Below, in pieces: positions 1 through 7,423 of a stretch of 23,792 nucleotides of DNA (the first letter of the stretch is position 1; every line of letters begins with the position of its first letter). The translations under genes and the position numbers were made by a program. This DNA is from Thermoleophilia bacterium UBA2241 (lineage in GTDB: Bacteria; Actinomycetota; Thermoleophilia; UBA2241). Below the pieces are notes generated by a model. It was not told the DNA's origin and did no database searches. It was given only the letters and a program-made list of their open reading frames with translations. The stretch spans positions 1-23,792 of the forward strand of contig DDYF01000040.1 of the NCBI GenBank assembly GCA_002347645.1, read 5' to 3'.

Positions 1-624
1 GGCGTTGTCGACCGTCTTGCAGTCGCAGCCGAGCTGATTGGCGATGCGTTCGTACGACAACCCCTGGAAGTAGAGGCGCAGCACGCGTCCCTCGAGGTCC
101 GACAGCATGCAGGTGAGGCAGGCCGTGAGGCTCTCGACCTCCTCGGACGAGATCACCTGGTTGACCGGATCGTGCGTGCTCGGACCCGGGAGCACGTCGG
201 CGAGCGAGCAGTCGCCGTCGTCGGAGGCGTCGCTGGGCGCCTGGCTGAACGAGAGGTACCCGTTGAGGGGGACGTGCTTCTGACGCGTGGCCGTCTTGAT
301 CGCCGTGATGATCTGCCGCGTGATGCAGAGCTCGGCGAAGCTGCGGAACGAGGCCTGACGGTCGTCGCGGTAGTCGCGCACCGCCTTGTACAGGCCCACG
401 AGCCCCTCCTGGATCAGGTCTTCCGCGTCGCCCCCGGCGATGAAGTAGGAGCTCGCCTTGAGGCGCACGAACTGGTGGTAGCGCAGCATCAGCGCGTCGA
501 GTGCCGCCTGGGTGCCGCGACGGTATGCATTGACCAGCGCGAGGTCTGAACTCTCGGCATAGGGTTGAAGGTTGTGCGCGTGGATGGCACCGCGTCCCGC
601 TTCGCCCTGTCGCGGACCTCGCAT
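1..624 (-). CDS. sigH: RNA polymerase sigma factor, SigH (Spo0H) type, 3' end cut by window
   Basis: This is a sigma-70-family factor of the Bacillus SigH class that directs RNA polymerase to alternative promoters. Reading leftward from ATG at 622-624 gives 208 codons with no stop before the window edge. A strong ribosome site (GGAGGTGGGG) lies just upstream. Region 2 is clear: YFIAGGDAEDLIQEG, then GLYKAVRDYR, then FAELCITRQIITAIKTATR, the core-binding and -10 recognition helices. Region 4 is at the edge: LSDLEGRVLRLYFQGLSYE followed by the HTH residues IANQLGCDCKTVDNA. Bacillus SigH is about 218 residues, so only the last few residues should be missing. It is the last visible gene of the gltX-cysS-rlmB-yacP run, 57 bp after yacP, the same position sigH holds in Bacillus. 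In sporulating bacteria SigH serves the transition to stationary phase; the role here is unknown. The family call is firm and the regulon is not. Confidence 0.9.
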   Translation of the reverse strand, partial: MRGPRQGEAGRGAIHAHNLQPYAESSDLALVNAYRRGTQAALDALMLRYHQFVRLKASSYFIAGGDAEDLIQEGLVGLYKAVRDYRDDRQASFRSFAELCITRQIITAIKTATRQKHVPLNGYLSFSQAPSDASDDGDCSLADVLPGPSTHDPVNQVISSEEVESLTACLTCMLSDLEGRVLRLYFQGLSYERIANQLGCDCKTVDNA

Positions 625-681
625 CCCCCCACCTCCAGTCGACGCCCCTGCAAATCGGGCGTTTACCCCGTCAGGGGCCAG

Positions 682-1206
682 TCAACCGGGCTTGTCCCTG
701 AGATCTCGCAAGCGTCGCAAAGTCTCAGGGTCTACTTTATCCTCAAGCCGTGAGGGCATTCTATTCACATCTCGGGCAGAGTCAAGAGCCTGCGTGGATC
801 GCTCGTCCCCGGGACCCGCGGCGAGCTCGAGCCCGAGCTCGCGCGGGGTCATACGCCGCACGCCGGCACGGGCCGCCGTGCGCTGCACCTCGGCATCCGC
901 GCTGACGACGACGACGGATATGTCCGCAGGCTGCTCGGCGATACGACGGGCGATGAGCGTGTCGGCCGTGAAACGTCCCCCGGCGAAGCAGACCTCCACG
1001 GGGGAGCGGGCGATCGGCCGGCTGCTGGTGGTGGCAGTGCCCGGGCCGTCGAAGACGAGCAGGGCGGACGCACCCAGCAGGGCGACGTGATTGGCGAGGC
1101 GGTCCGCGAGCCATTCGCGCCGGGCGAAGAGCTCCTCGCGGTCGGCGGCCGGGAACAGCGCGTGCAGGACGTTGTACCCGTCGACGATGTAGACGGTCCG
1201 CGTCAT
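682..1206 (-). CDS. rae1: YacP/Rae1-like NYN-domain ribosome-associated endoribonuclease
   Basis: The product is 174 residues, the usual size for YacP. In Bacillus this family (Rae1) enters the ribosomal A site and cleaves mRNA during translation. The NYN/PIN-like fold shows in the N-terminal VDGYNVLH, the central VFDGPG, the ADTLIARRI helix and VVSADAEVQ with its conserved acidic residues, then RMTPREL. These are the expected metal-binding aspartates of the family. The ATG overlaps the rlmB stop by four bases (ATGA at 1203-1206), which indicates translational coupling. The gene is followed after 57 bp by the SigH-type sigma factor. The neighbours match the Bacillus order rlmB-yacP-sigH, which supports the name beyond sequence alone. 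The nuclease target here is unknown. Confidence 0.88.
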   Translation of the reverse strand: MTRTVYIVDGYNVLHALFPAADREELFARREWLADRLANHVALLGASALLVFDGPGTATTSSRPIARSPVEVCFAGGRFTADTLIARRIAEQPADISVVVVSADAEVQRTAARAGVRRMTPRELGLELAAGPGDERSTQALDSARDVNRMPSRLEDKVDPETLRRLRDLRDKPG

Positions 1207-1988
1207 GGGAGGAGATCTCGGGCGGCGCCGGCCTGGCCTGCGGCGGCAGCGTCGACGGCGGCGCCCGCTGCTGCGGTCCGACCCCCGCGCTGGCGTACGA
1301 CCTCGTAGAGGAAGAGGGCCGCGGCCACGCTCACGTTGAGGCTCTCGACCGGCGGTCGCATCGGCACCGCCGCCAGCGCGTCGCAGGTGCGTGCGACGAG
1401 CGGGCGGAGGCCGCGGCCCTCGGCCCCGAAGACCAGGACGACGCGGTCGCCAAGGTCCAAGCCGGTGTAGGCGACGTCGCCCTCGCCGCTGGCCCCGTAC
1501 ACCCAGAAGGCGGCGCGCTTGGCCTCCTGGAGGAAGCGCGCCACGTTCGCGACCTGCGCCACGCCGAGGTGCTCCAGCGTGCCGGCCGAGGCCTTGACGG
1601 CCGCCGGCGTGACGTGCGCCGCACGGTGGCGCGGCACGACGAGGGCGGTGACCCCCGCGGCCAGGGCGCTGCGCGCCACCGCCCCCAGGTTGCGGGGGTC
1701 GCTCACCTGGTCCAGCACGACGACGAGGTCGCCGTCCAGCGCCGCGCCCTCGTCGGCGTACGGGTATGGCGGGACCTCAAGCGCGACGCCCTGGTGCTCG
1801 CGCGATCCGGTGAGCCTGTCGAGCGCGTCGGAAGCGACCACGGAGCGCTCGAGACCGGGAGGCAGGTGGCCGGCGAGGGCGCGCAGGGCCGGCGCTGTCG
1901 CGGCGAGCCGCACGGCTCGCCGCCGCGCGCCGGCCGCCAGCGCGAGCCGCACCACCTGCCTGCCGTAGATCCACTCCGTCGTCGCCAC
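1203..1988 (-). CDS. rlmB: 23S rRNA (guanosine-2'-O-)-methyltransferase RlmB (TrmH/SpoU family)
   Basis: This SPOUT-class enzyme transfers a methyl group from S-adenosylmethionine to the 2'-hydroxyl of a guanosine in 23S rRNA (G2251 in E. coli). With the GTG at 1986-1988 the protein has 261 residues and begins VATTEWIYGRQVVRLAL, the typical substrate-binding start of the family. All three SPOUT motifs are visible: DQVSDPRNLGAVARSA, then VFGAEGRGL, then PPVESLNVSVAAALFLYE, which form the knotted SAM site. The reading frame is open further upstream, but that part lies over cysS in another frame and has low-complexity composition, so it is rejected. The gene follows cysS after 64 bp and overlaps yacP by four bases. 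The C-terminal tail after about residue 235 is alanine-rich and poorly conserved in character. Confidence 0.9.
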   Translation of the reverse strand: MATTEWIYGRQVVRLALAAGARRRAVRLAATAPALRALAGHLPPGLERSVVASDALDRLTGSREHQGVALEVPPYPYADEGAALDGDLVVVLDQVSDPRNLGAVARSALAAGVTALVVPRHRAAHVTPAAVKASAGTLEHLGVAQVANVARFLQEAKRAAFWVYGASGEGDVAYTGLDLGDRVVLVFGAEGRGLRPLVARTCDALAAVPMRPPVESLNVSVAAALFLYEVVRQRGGRTAAAGAAVDAAAAGQAGAARDLLP

Positions 1989-2052
1989 CCCGCGTCCGTC
2001 CCTGTCCGCTCCCTGCGCCGCCGCGCCGCTGCCGACCGTGCCGCGACCGGGC

Positions 2053-3600
2053 TCAGCCGCGCGGGACGACCTGGGTCCCCTGCGGCGTGTCGCGGAGCTC
2101 GAACCCGGCCGCCTGGATGGCGTCCCTGACCTTGTCGGCGCTCGCCCAGTCCTTCTCGCCCCTGTAGCGGTCGCGCAGCGCGCACGCGTAGGTCGCGTCG
2201 CCACAGTTGAGGCGCTCGACGTACAGCAGCGCGAGATCGTCCCAGCGCGCCTCCTCGGCGAGGCGCGCGGCCGGCGGCAGCGCGACGTTCTCGGTCGTGC
2301 ACGCCTGCTCGCCCTTGGCGGCCCTGAGGTCGCGCGCGGAGGAGACCGAATCGGGCAAGGCGATGAGCAGCGCGTCGAGGCCGGCGACGATCGCGTCCTC
2401 CGCCTCCTCGAGAGCGTCGGCATCTACCGCCGCGCCGGCGGCGTCCGCCGCCGCGACGTAGCGGAACAGCTCACGGGCGAGGCCGAACACCTCGCCCAGC
2501 GCGGCGGCCGTGTTCAGGTCGTCGTCCATGTGGGCGGCGAAGCCGTCCCTGGCCGCCGCGGCCGCGGCATGGAGCTCGTCGGCACGCAGCGGTTCGCCGT
2601 CGCCTGGATGGTCGATCCTGAAGCTCGCCGTACGCACGGCCTCGACGAGGCGGTCGTAGGCCGCCTTGGCCTCGTCCAGCTTGTCCACCGAGAACTCCAG
2701 GGGGCTGCGGTAGTGCGTCGTCAGGAAGTAGGTGAGGACCACGGGCGGCGCGTACCGGTCGAGCACCTCGCGCAGCAGAAAGATGTTGCCGACCGACTTG
2801 GCCATCTTCTCGCCGCCCGAGCGGATCATGCCGTTGTGCATCCAGATGCGCGCGAAGGGCAACCCGGCGGCCTCGCTCTGGGCGATCTCGTTCTCGTGGT
2901 GCGGAAAGATGAGGTCGCGGCCGCCGCCGTGGACGTCGAAGCCGGCGCCGAGGTACCGCAGGCCCATGGCCGAGCACTCGATGTGCCAGCCCGGCCGCCC
3001 CATCCCCCAGGGGCTCTCCCACGCGGGCTCGCCCGGCTTGGCCGCCTTCCAGACGGCGAAGTCGAGGGGGTCTTCCTTGCCGGGCTCGCCCTCGACGCGA
3101 GCGCCCTCCTCGAGGTCCTCGATGCGTTGACGCGAGAGCTTGCCGTACTCCGGAAAGCTGCGCACGCGGAAGTAGACGCTGCCGTCGGCCTCGTACGCGT
3201 GACCCGTCGCGACCAGCCGGCGGCAGAGATCGACGATCTCGGGGATGGTCTCGGTCGCCAGCGGTTCGACGTCGGGGCGCAGCTCGAGCCCGAGGCGGCC
3301 CATGTCGTCGTGGTAGGCGGCCGTGTACTCCGCCGCGACCTCGGCCGAGGTCCGGCCCTCGGCGCTGGCCTTGGCGATGATCTTGTCGTCGACGTCGGTG
3401 ATGTTCTCCACGAGGGCCACCGCGTACCCGCGGTGGCGCAGCCACGAGCGCAGGACGGCGAACGTCACGTAGGGCCGCGCGTTGCCGATGTGGACCAGGT
3501 TGTAGACGGTGGGGCCGCAGCAGTAGATGCCTGCCTTCCCCTCCTCGCGGGGGACGAAGTCCTCCTTGGCCTGGGTGAGCGAGTTGTAGAGGCGGATCAC
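2053..3600 (-). CDS. cysS: cysteinyl-tRNA synthetase
   Basis: This class I synthetase charges tRNA-Cys with cysteine in the cytoplasm. It has 515 residues, slightly longer than the E. coli enzyme (461). The N-terminus has IYCCGPTVYNLVHIGNARP, with the zinc-ligand cysteine near residue 28 and HIGNA as the HIGH box. FDVHGGGRDLIFPHHENE supplies later zinc ligands. The KMSKS loop is KMAKS. The C-terminus ends DWASADKVRDAIQAAGFEL then DTPQGTQV, the standard end of the family. An extra stretch before this end (about residues 410-450, around KGEQACTTENVALPP) accounts for the added length. The start is GTG at 3598-3600, overlapping the gltX stop by four bases (GTGA), so the two are translationally coupled. 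Confidence 0.95.
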   Translation of the reverse strand: MIRLYNSLTQAKEDFVPREEGKAGIYCCGPTVYNLVHIGNARPYVTFAVLRSWLRHRGYAVALVENITDVDDKIIAKASAEGRTSAEVAAEYTAAYHDDMGRLGLELRPDVEPLATETIPEIVDLCRRLVATGHAYEADGSVYFRVRSFPEYGKLSRQRIEDLEEGARVEGEPGKEDPLDFAVWKAAKPGEPAWESPWGMGRPGWHIECSAMGLRYLGAGFDVHGGGRDLIFPHHENEIAQSEAAGLPFARIWMHNGMIRSGGEKMAKSVGNIFLLREVLDRYAPPVVLTYFLTTHYRSPLEFSVDKLDEAKAAYDRLVEAVRTASFRIDHPGDGEPLRADELHAAAAAARDGFAAHMDDDLNTAAALGEVFGLARELFRYVAAADAAGAAVDADALEEAEDAIVAGLDALLIALPDSVSSARDLRAAKGEQACTTENVALPPAARLAEEARWDDLALLYVERLNCGDATYACALRDRYRGEKDWASADKVRDAIQAAGFELRDTPQGTQVVPRG

Positions 3601-5087
3601 GTGGCGTCTCCCTCGGTCGGTGGCGGTGTCGGGGTGCCGGACGGGCCGCCAGCGGCGGCGTGTTCCCCGTTCGCCGCGGCGGCGAGCGCCGCGTCCAGGC
3701 GGGCGAGCGCCTCGCGGCGCTCCAGAGCCGCGAGCACGTAGTGGAGCTCGGGGCCGTGCTCGCGGCCGGTGAGCGCGACGCGCAGGGGCTTCAGAAGATC
3801 GCGGGCGGCGAGCCCGTGCCGTTTGCCCCAGGCCCGGTAGCCGGCGAGCACTGCGCGCGCCTCGTCCGGGTCGAGCCAGTCGCCGGCCCCGGCGCGGCGC
3901 AGGCGGGACTCGGCGAGCTGAGCCCGCGCGCCAGCTAACAGGCGCCGCCCGTCCTCAGTGAATCGCGGCGCGTCGAGCACCGCCGCGGCGAGGGCCGGCG
4001 CCCCGCCGTAGGCGGCGAGCGACGGCTGGAACGCCGCCGCCAGCGCCGCGGCGGCCGGCGCCGGGGTGTCCGGCGGGAGGCTGGCGGCGAACAGGCGCCG
4101 ATGGGCGCTTTGGTCCAGGGCCTTCACGTATTGGTGCTGCAGCCAGTCGAGCTTCGCCGGGTCAAAGACGGCGGCGCTCGGCGAAAGGCGCTCGAGGTCG
4201 AACTCACGCACCAGACGCGCACGGTCGAGGATCTCGTCGTCGCCGTGCGACCACGAGAGCAGCGCGAGGTAGTTGACGAGCGCCTCGGGCAAGTAGCCAA
4301 GTTCGCGGAACTCGCCGACGGCGGTCGCGCCGTAGCGCTTCGAGAGCTTGCCACCCTCGGGGTCGTGGATCATCCCGTGGTGCGCGTACGCCGGCGGCCG
4401 GGCGCCCAGAGCTGCGAAGACGGCCAGCTGGCGCGCCGTGTTGGTGAGGTGGTCGTCGCCCCGGATCACGTGAGTGATGGCCATGTCGCGGTCGTCGACC
4501 ACGGCGGCGAAGTTGTACCCGGCGACGCCGTCCGACCTGAGGATGATGAAGTCGCCGAACGCGCCGGCGCCGAAGACCACGGGGCCGCGGAGCAGGTCGT
4601 CGACCACGGTCTCGCGCTCGGGGACGCGCAGCCGCACGACCGCCGGCTCGCCGGCCGCCAGACGCCGCTCCGCCTCGTCCGGCGCCAGGCCTGCGCACCG
4701 GCGGTCGTACCGCGGCGGCCTCCCCTCAGCGCGCTGGCGGGCGCGCACCTCGGCCAGCCGTTCCTCGCTGCAGAAGCAGCGATAGGCGTGGCCGGCGGCC
4801 AGCAGGCGCGCCGCCGCCGCCTTGTACGCCTCGAGGCGCTCGCTCTGCCTGTACGGGCCATACGCTCCCCCACGGTCAGGCCCCTCGTCCCAGTCGAGGC
4901 CCAGCCAGGAGAGGTCCTGGAGGATCGCCCTCTCGTGGCGGCGTTCGGAGCGTGCGGCATCGGTGTCCTCGATGCGCAGGACGAGCGTCCCGCCCTTGTG
5001 GCGCGCGAACAGCCAGTTGTACAGCGCGGTGCGCGCCGAGCCGATGTGCAGCTTGCCGGTCGGGCTCGGCGCGAAGCGCACCCTCAC
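3597..5087 (-). CDS. gltX: glutamyl-tRNA synthetase
   Basis: This class I synthetase charges tRNA-Glu. From GTG at 5085-5087 it has 496 residues, normal for bacteria, beginning VRVRFAPSPTGKLHIGSARTA with the HIGH box at residues 14-17. The KMSKS motif is KLSKR at 247-251. C104, C106 and C131, with Y127 between them (RCFC...RYDRRC), match the zinc site of the E. coli enzyme, so zinc binding is likely. The frame is open further upstream to 5291, but homology starts at VRVRF. The exact start is uncertain: the GTG lacks a well-spaced ribosome site, while a GGGGGAG stretch sits four bases before an in-frame ATC at 5103-5105, and an in-frame TTG lies further upstream. It is the first gene of the operon and diverges from the decarboxylase gene. 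Confidence 0.93.
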   Translation of the reverse strand: MRVRFAPSPTGKLHIGSARTALYNWLFARHKGGTLVLRIEDTDAARSERRHERAILQDLSWLGLDWDEGPDRGGAYGPYRQSERLEAYKAAAARLLAAGHAYRCFCSEERLAEVRARQRAEGRPPRYDRRCAGLAPDEAERRLAAGEPAVVRLRVPERETVVDDLLRGPVVFGAGAFGDFIILRSDGVAGYNFAAVVDDRDMAITHVIRGDDHLTNTARQLAVFAALGARPPAYAHHGMIHDPEGGKLSKRYGATAVGEFRELGYLPEALVNYLALLSWSHGDDEILDRARLVREFDLERLSPSAAVFDPAKLDWLQHQYVKALDQSAHRRLFAASLPPDTPAPAAAALAAAFQPSLAAYGGAPALAAAVLDAPRFTEDGRRLLAGARAQLAESRLRRAGAGDWLDPDEARAVLAGYRAWGKRHGLAARDLLKPLRVALTGREHGPELHYVLAALERREALARLDAALAAAANGEHAAAGGPSGTPTPPPTEGDAT

Positions 5088-5148
5088 TGTCGAGTCGAAG
5101 TTGATGGTTCTCCCCCGGGTCGTCGTTTTCTCCTGCAAACCGGCGTCC

Positions 5149-5154
5149 AGTGTA
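5149..5154 (-). promoter_or_regulatory. possible -10 box for gltX
   Basis: On the minus strand this reads TACACT (TAnACT form), about 60 bases before the chosen gltX start. It lies in the only short AT-richer patch of the gltX/decarboxylase divergent region. No convincing -35 element is seen; the upstream sequence is almost all G and C. Low confidence. Confidence 0.3.
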
Positions 5155-5205
5155 TCACCGGCGCGCGTCGCGCCGGGACGGGCGCGGGCGAGCCAGTCGT
5201 GCTGA

Positions 5206-5211
5206 TAGACT
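5206..5211 (+). promoter_or_regulatory. possible -10 box TAGACT for the decarboxylase gene
   Basis: TAGACT lies 57 bases before the GTG start at 5269. The same hexamer stands before uppP (12148-12153) and cwlM (13102-13107), so it may be the local form of the primary sigma-factor -10 element. No clear TTGACA-like -35 is present. Confidence 0.35.
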
Positions 5212-5268
5212 CGCTCTTGCCGACCGCGGCCACACGACCGGACGCGCGCCGCCACGAAAGGAGGCCAT

Positions 5269-6741
5269 GTGTCCCACGACCAGCACGACACCCCGTATCT
5301 CGACGCCGTCCTCGCCTACCGGCGCCGCGGGTTCACGCCCTTCCACACCCCAGGCCACAAGCTCGGCAAAGGCGCGCCCGCGAAGCTCCGCGAGATGCTC
5401 GGCGAGACCTGCCTCCAGGTCGACCTCGCCATGGCCGGAGCCGTCGAGGACACGCGCGAATCCACCGGCCTGATCCGCCTCGCCGAGGAGTACGCCGCCG
5501 AGGCGTGGGGCGCCGAGCGCTGCCACTTCCTCGTCAACGGCTCGACGAGCGGCGTGCACGCCATGGCGCTGACGCTGGCCGGTCCCGGCGAGACGCTGAT
5601 CGTCCCGCGAAACGCGCACAAGTCCCTGCTCGCCGCCCTCATCTACTCAGGCGCGACTCCGGTCTACGTCGAGCCGCAGGTCGATCCCGTCTGGGGAATC
5701 CCGCTCAACGTGAGCGTCGCCCAGGCGACGCGGGCGATGCGCGCCCATCCCGAAGCCAAGGCCTTGATCGTGACTTCGCCGACGTACAACGGGCTGGCGG
5801 CCGACCTGCGCGCCTTGGCGGACGTCGCGCACGCCGCTGGCGTCCCCTTCATCGTCGACCAGGCCTGGGGGCCTCACCTGCGCTTCTGCCCCGACCTGCC
5901 CGTCGACGCCATGACGGCCGGCGCCGACGCCTGTGTCGTGAGCACTCACAAGCTCATCAGCGGGATCACCCAGTCCGCGGTCCTGCTGGCGCGCGGCGAG
6001 CGTCTGAACCTGTCGCGCCTCGAGAGCATGGTGAAGATGACGCAGAGCACCAGCCCGCAGGTCCTCATGTACGCCTCGATCGACGCCGCGCGTCAACAGA
6101 TGGCGACGCGCGGGGCGGAGTTGTGGCGCGAGGCGACGCTCAACGCCGAATGGGCCCGCGAACGCATCCGCCAGATCCCGGGCCTGCGCTGCCTGGGCCG
6201 CGAGGTGCTCGAGGCGGAGGGCGTGGCCCAGTTCGACCCCACGCGGCTCACGGTCTCTGCCCTCGACCTCGGCCACAGCGGGACCGAGCTCGAGACGATC
6301 CTGCGCGACGACTACGCCGTCGCCGTCGAGGCGGCGGATCCGCTGGCCATCATCCTCAACGTGACGTTCGGCGACTCCAGGAACGACCTGCGGGTCCTCG
6401 TCGACGCCCTGCGCGACTACGCCGCGCGCTACGCCGACACCTCGGGGCGCCGGGAGGCGGCCGCACGCTGGTTGCGCCTGCGGCCGCCGGCGTTCACGCG
6501 CCAGGTGCTGACGCCGCGCGAGGCGTTCTTCGCCCCGTCGGTGCCCCTGCCGCTCGCCGCGTGCGTCGGGAGGGTGAGCGCCGAGATCGTCACGCCGTAC
6601 CCGCCGGGCATCCCCGTCCTCGGTCCGGGGGAGGAGGTCGGCGACGAGACGGTCGCCTACCTCACCGAGGCGGCGGCAGTGCACCTCAAGGTCCACGGGC
6701 CCGAGGACCTCAGCCTGCGCACACTGCGCGTCGTGGCGTGA
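5269..6741 (+). CDS. PLP-dependent Orn/Lys/Arg decarboxylase family protein
   Basis: This is a fold-type I PLP enzyme of the group that includes Bacillus arginine decarboxylase SpeA, which removes CO2 from a basic amino acid in polyamine synthesis. It has 490 residues, the same length class as Bacillus SpeA. Motifs in order are FHTPGHK (25-31), NGSTSGVHAM (90-99), PRNAHKS (113-119), SPTYNG (170-175), VDQAWGPHLRF (196-206, normally DEAHG) and STHKLISG (225-232), where K228 is the expected PLP Schiff-base lysine. The C-terminal domain, with TPREAFFAP and VTPYPPGIPVLGPGE, is typical. The start is GTG at 5269 with AAAGGAGG four bases upstream; the ATG two bases earlier is out of frame. The gene stands alone between divergent gltX and convergent pyrE. 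Arginine, lysine or ornithine cannot be told apart from sequence, so no symbol is given. Confidence 0.85.
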   Translation: MSHDQHDTPYLDAVLAYRRRGFTPFHTPGHKLGKGAPAKLREMLGETCLQVDLAMAGAVEDTRESTGLIRLAEEYAAEAWGAERCHFLVNGSTSGVHAMALTLAGPGETLIVPRNAHKSLLAALIYSGATPVYVEPQVDPVWGIPLNVSVAQATRAMRAHPEAKALIVTSPTYNGLAADLRALADVAHAAGVPFIVDQAWGPHLRFCPDLPVDAMTAGADACVVSTHKLISGITQSAVLLARGERLNLSRLESMVKMTQSTSPQVLMYASIDAARQQMATRGAELWREATLNAEWARERIRQIPGLRCLGREVLEAEGVAQFDPTRLTVSALDLGHSGTELETILRDDYAVAVEAADPLAIILNVTFGDSRNDLRVLVDALRDYAARYADTSGRREAAARWLRLRPPAFTRQVLTPREAFFAPSVPLPLAACVGRVSAEIVTPYPPGIPVLGPGEEVGDETVAYLTEAAAVHLKVHGPEDLSLRTLRVVA

Positions 6742-6768
6742 CGCTCTGCTTCACCCGCGACTGAGGGC

Positions 6769-6818
6769 AGGACGCGAGCGGGCGGCGGCGCCGTGGCGCC
6801 GCCGCCCGCTCGCGTCCT
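6769..6818. terminator. perfect 24-bp inverted repeat between convergent genes
   Basis: The left arm 6769-6792 and right arm 6795-6818 are perfect reverse complements of 24 bases, separated by GT. The arms are nearly all G and C. The repeat lies 27 bases after the decarboxylase stop and 10 bases after the pyrE stop, so it can serve both strands. No T-run follows on either side, unlike a classical intrinsic terminator; hairpins without U-tracts are discussed as terminators in high-GC Gram-positives. Confidence 0.7.
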
Positions 6819-6828
6819 CACCCCCAGC

Positions 6829-7359
6829 TCAGTCGGGCTTGACGATCCCCAGCGAGGTCGCCGTGAACAGCCGATCGAAGGCGACGCCGGCGTCCTCGAA
6901 GGCGGCGCGTCCGCCCTCTTCGCGGTCGACCACGCACAGCAGGCCGGCCACCTCGAGCCCGGTCTCCCGGAGCCTGACGACCGCCTGCAGCGCCGCGCCG
7001 CCGGACGTCACGACGTCCTCCACGACCACGACCCGCTGCCCGGCCTCGGCACGGCCTTCCATCGCCTTCTTCGTGCCGTACCCCTTCTCGCCCTTGCGCA
7101 CGATCACGAACGGCTTGCCACTGGCCAGGGAGAGCGCAGCGACGATGGCGACGGCACCGAGCTCGGGCCCCGCCAGCAGGTCGAACGGCTCGTAGGCCGG
7201 GAGCTTGGCCGCGAGGCCGGCAGCGATGTCGCGCAGCAGGTCCGGCCGCGTCTCGAACAGGTACTTGTCGAGGTAGAAGCGGCTGCGCCGCCCGGAGCGC
7301 AGGATGAAGTCGCCTTCGAGGTAGCTCGCCTCGAGGAGGCGGTCGCCCAGCTCGGTCAC
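6829..7359 (-). CDS. pyrE: orotate phosphoribosyltransferase
   Basis: PyrE joins orotate and PRPP to form orotidine 5'-phosphate in UMP synthesis. With the GTG at 7357-7359 it has 176 residues, normal for the short bacterial form. Key parts are the N-terminal SGRRSRFYLDKY (22-33), the LLAGPELGAV segment (61-70), the flexible loop FVIVRKGEKGYGTKK (84-98) with catalytic lysines, and the PRPP motif VVVVEDVVTSGGA (110-122). The open frame runs further upstream into tldE, but this start has AAGGGA six bases upstream and matches the family start. The gene follows tldE after 64 bp and may be co-transcribed with it. It ends at the large inverted repeat. Confidence 0.92.
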   Translation of the reverse strand: MTELGDRLLEASYLEGDFILRSGRRSRFYLDKYLFETRPDLLRDIAAGLAAKLPAYEPFDLLAGPELGAVAIVAALSLASGKPFVIVRKGEKGYGTKKAMEGRAEAGQRVVVVEDVVTSGGAALQAVVRLRETGLEVAGLLCVVDREEGGRAAFEDAGVAFDRLFTATSLGIVKPD

Positions 7360-7423
7360 GGTCGATCCCTTCGTGTCGTGATGGACAGAGTGACGGCCGG
7401 CGACGAGGTCACCGCCGGAGCGC

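Noticed and set aside
1989..2423. Long N-terminal extension of RlmB
   Set aside because: It overlaps cysS in another frame, is Arg/Ser/Pro-rich shadow sequence, and family homology begins at the GTG at 1988.
2038..3741. A 567-codon open frame antisense to cysS
   Set aside because: It is a shadow frame produced by high GC; cysS on the other strand has every expected motif.
5088..5268. T-box or other riboswitch before gltX or the decarboxylase gene
   Set aside because: The divergent region is only 181 bp, with no T-box core sequence and no clear terminator/antiterminator pair.
4101..6764. An 887-codon open frame on the plus strand
   Set aside because: It lies over gltX in antisense and over the decarboxylase gene in another frame; its sequence is low-complexity Arg/Ala/Pro and matches no family.
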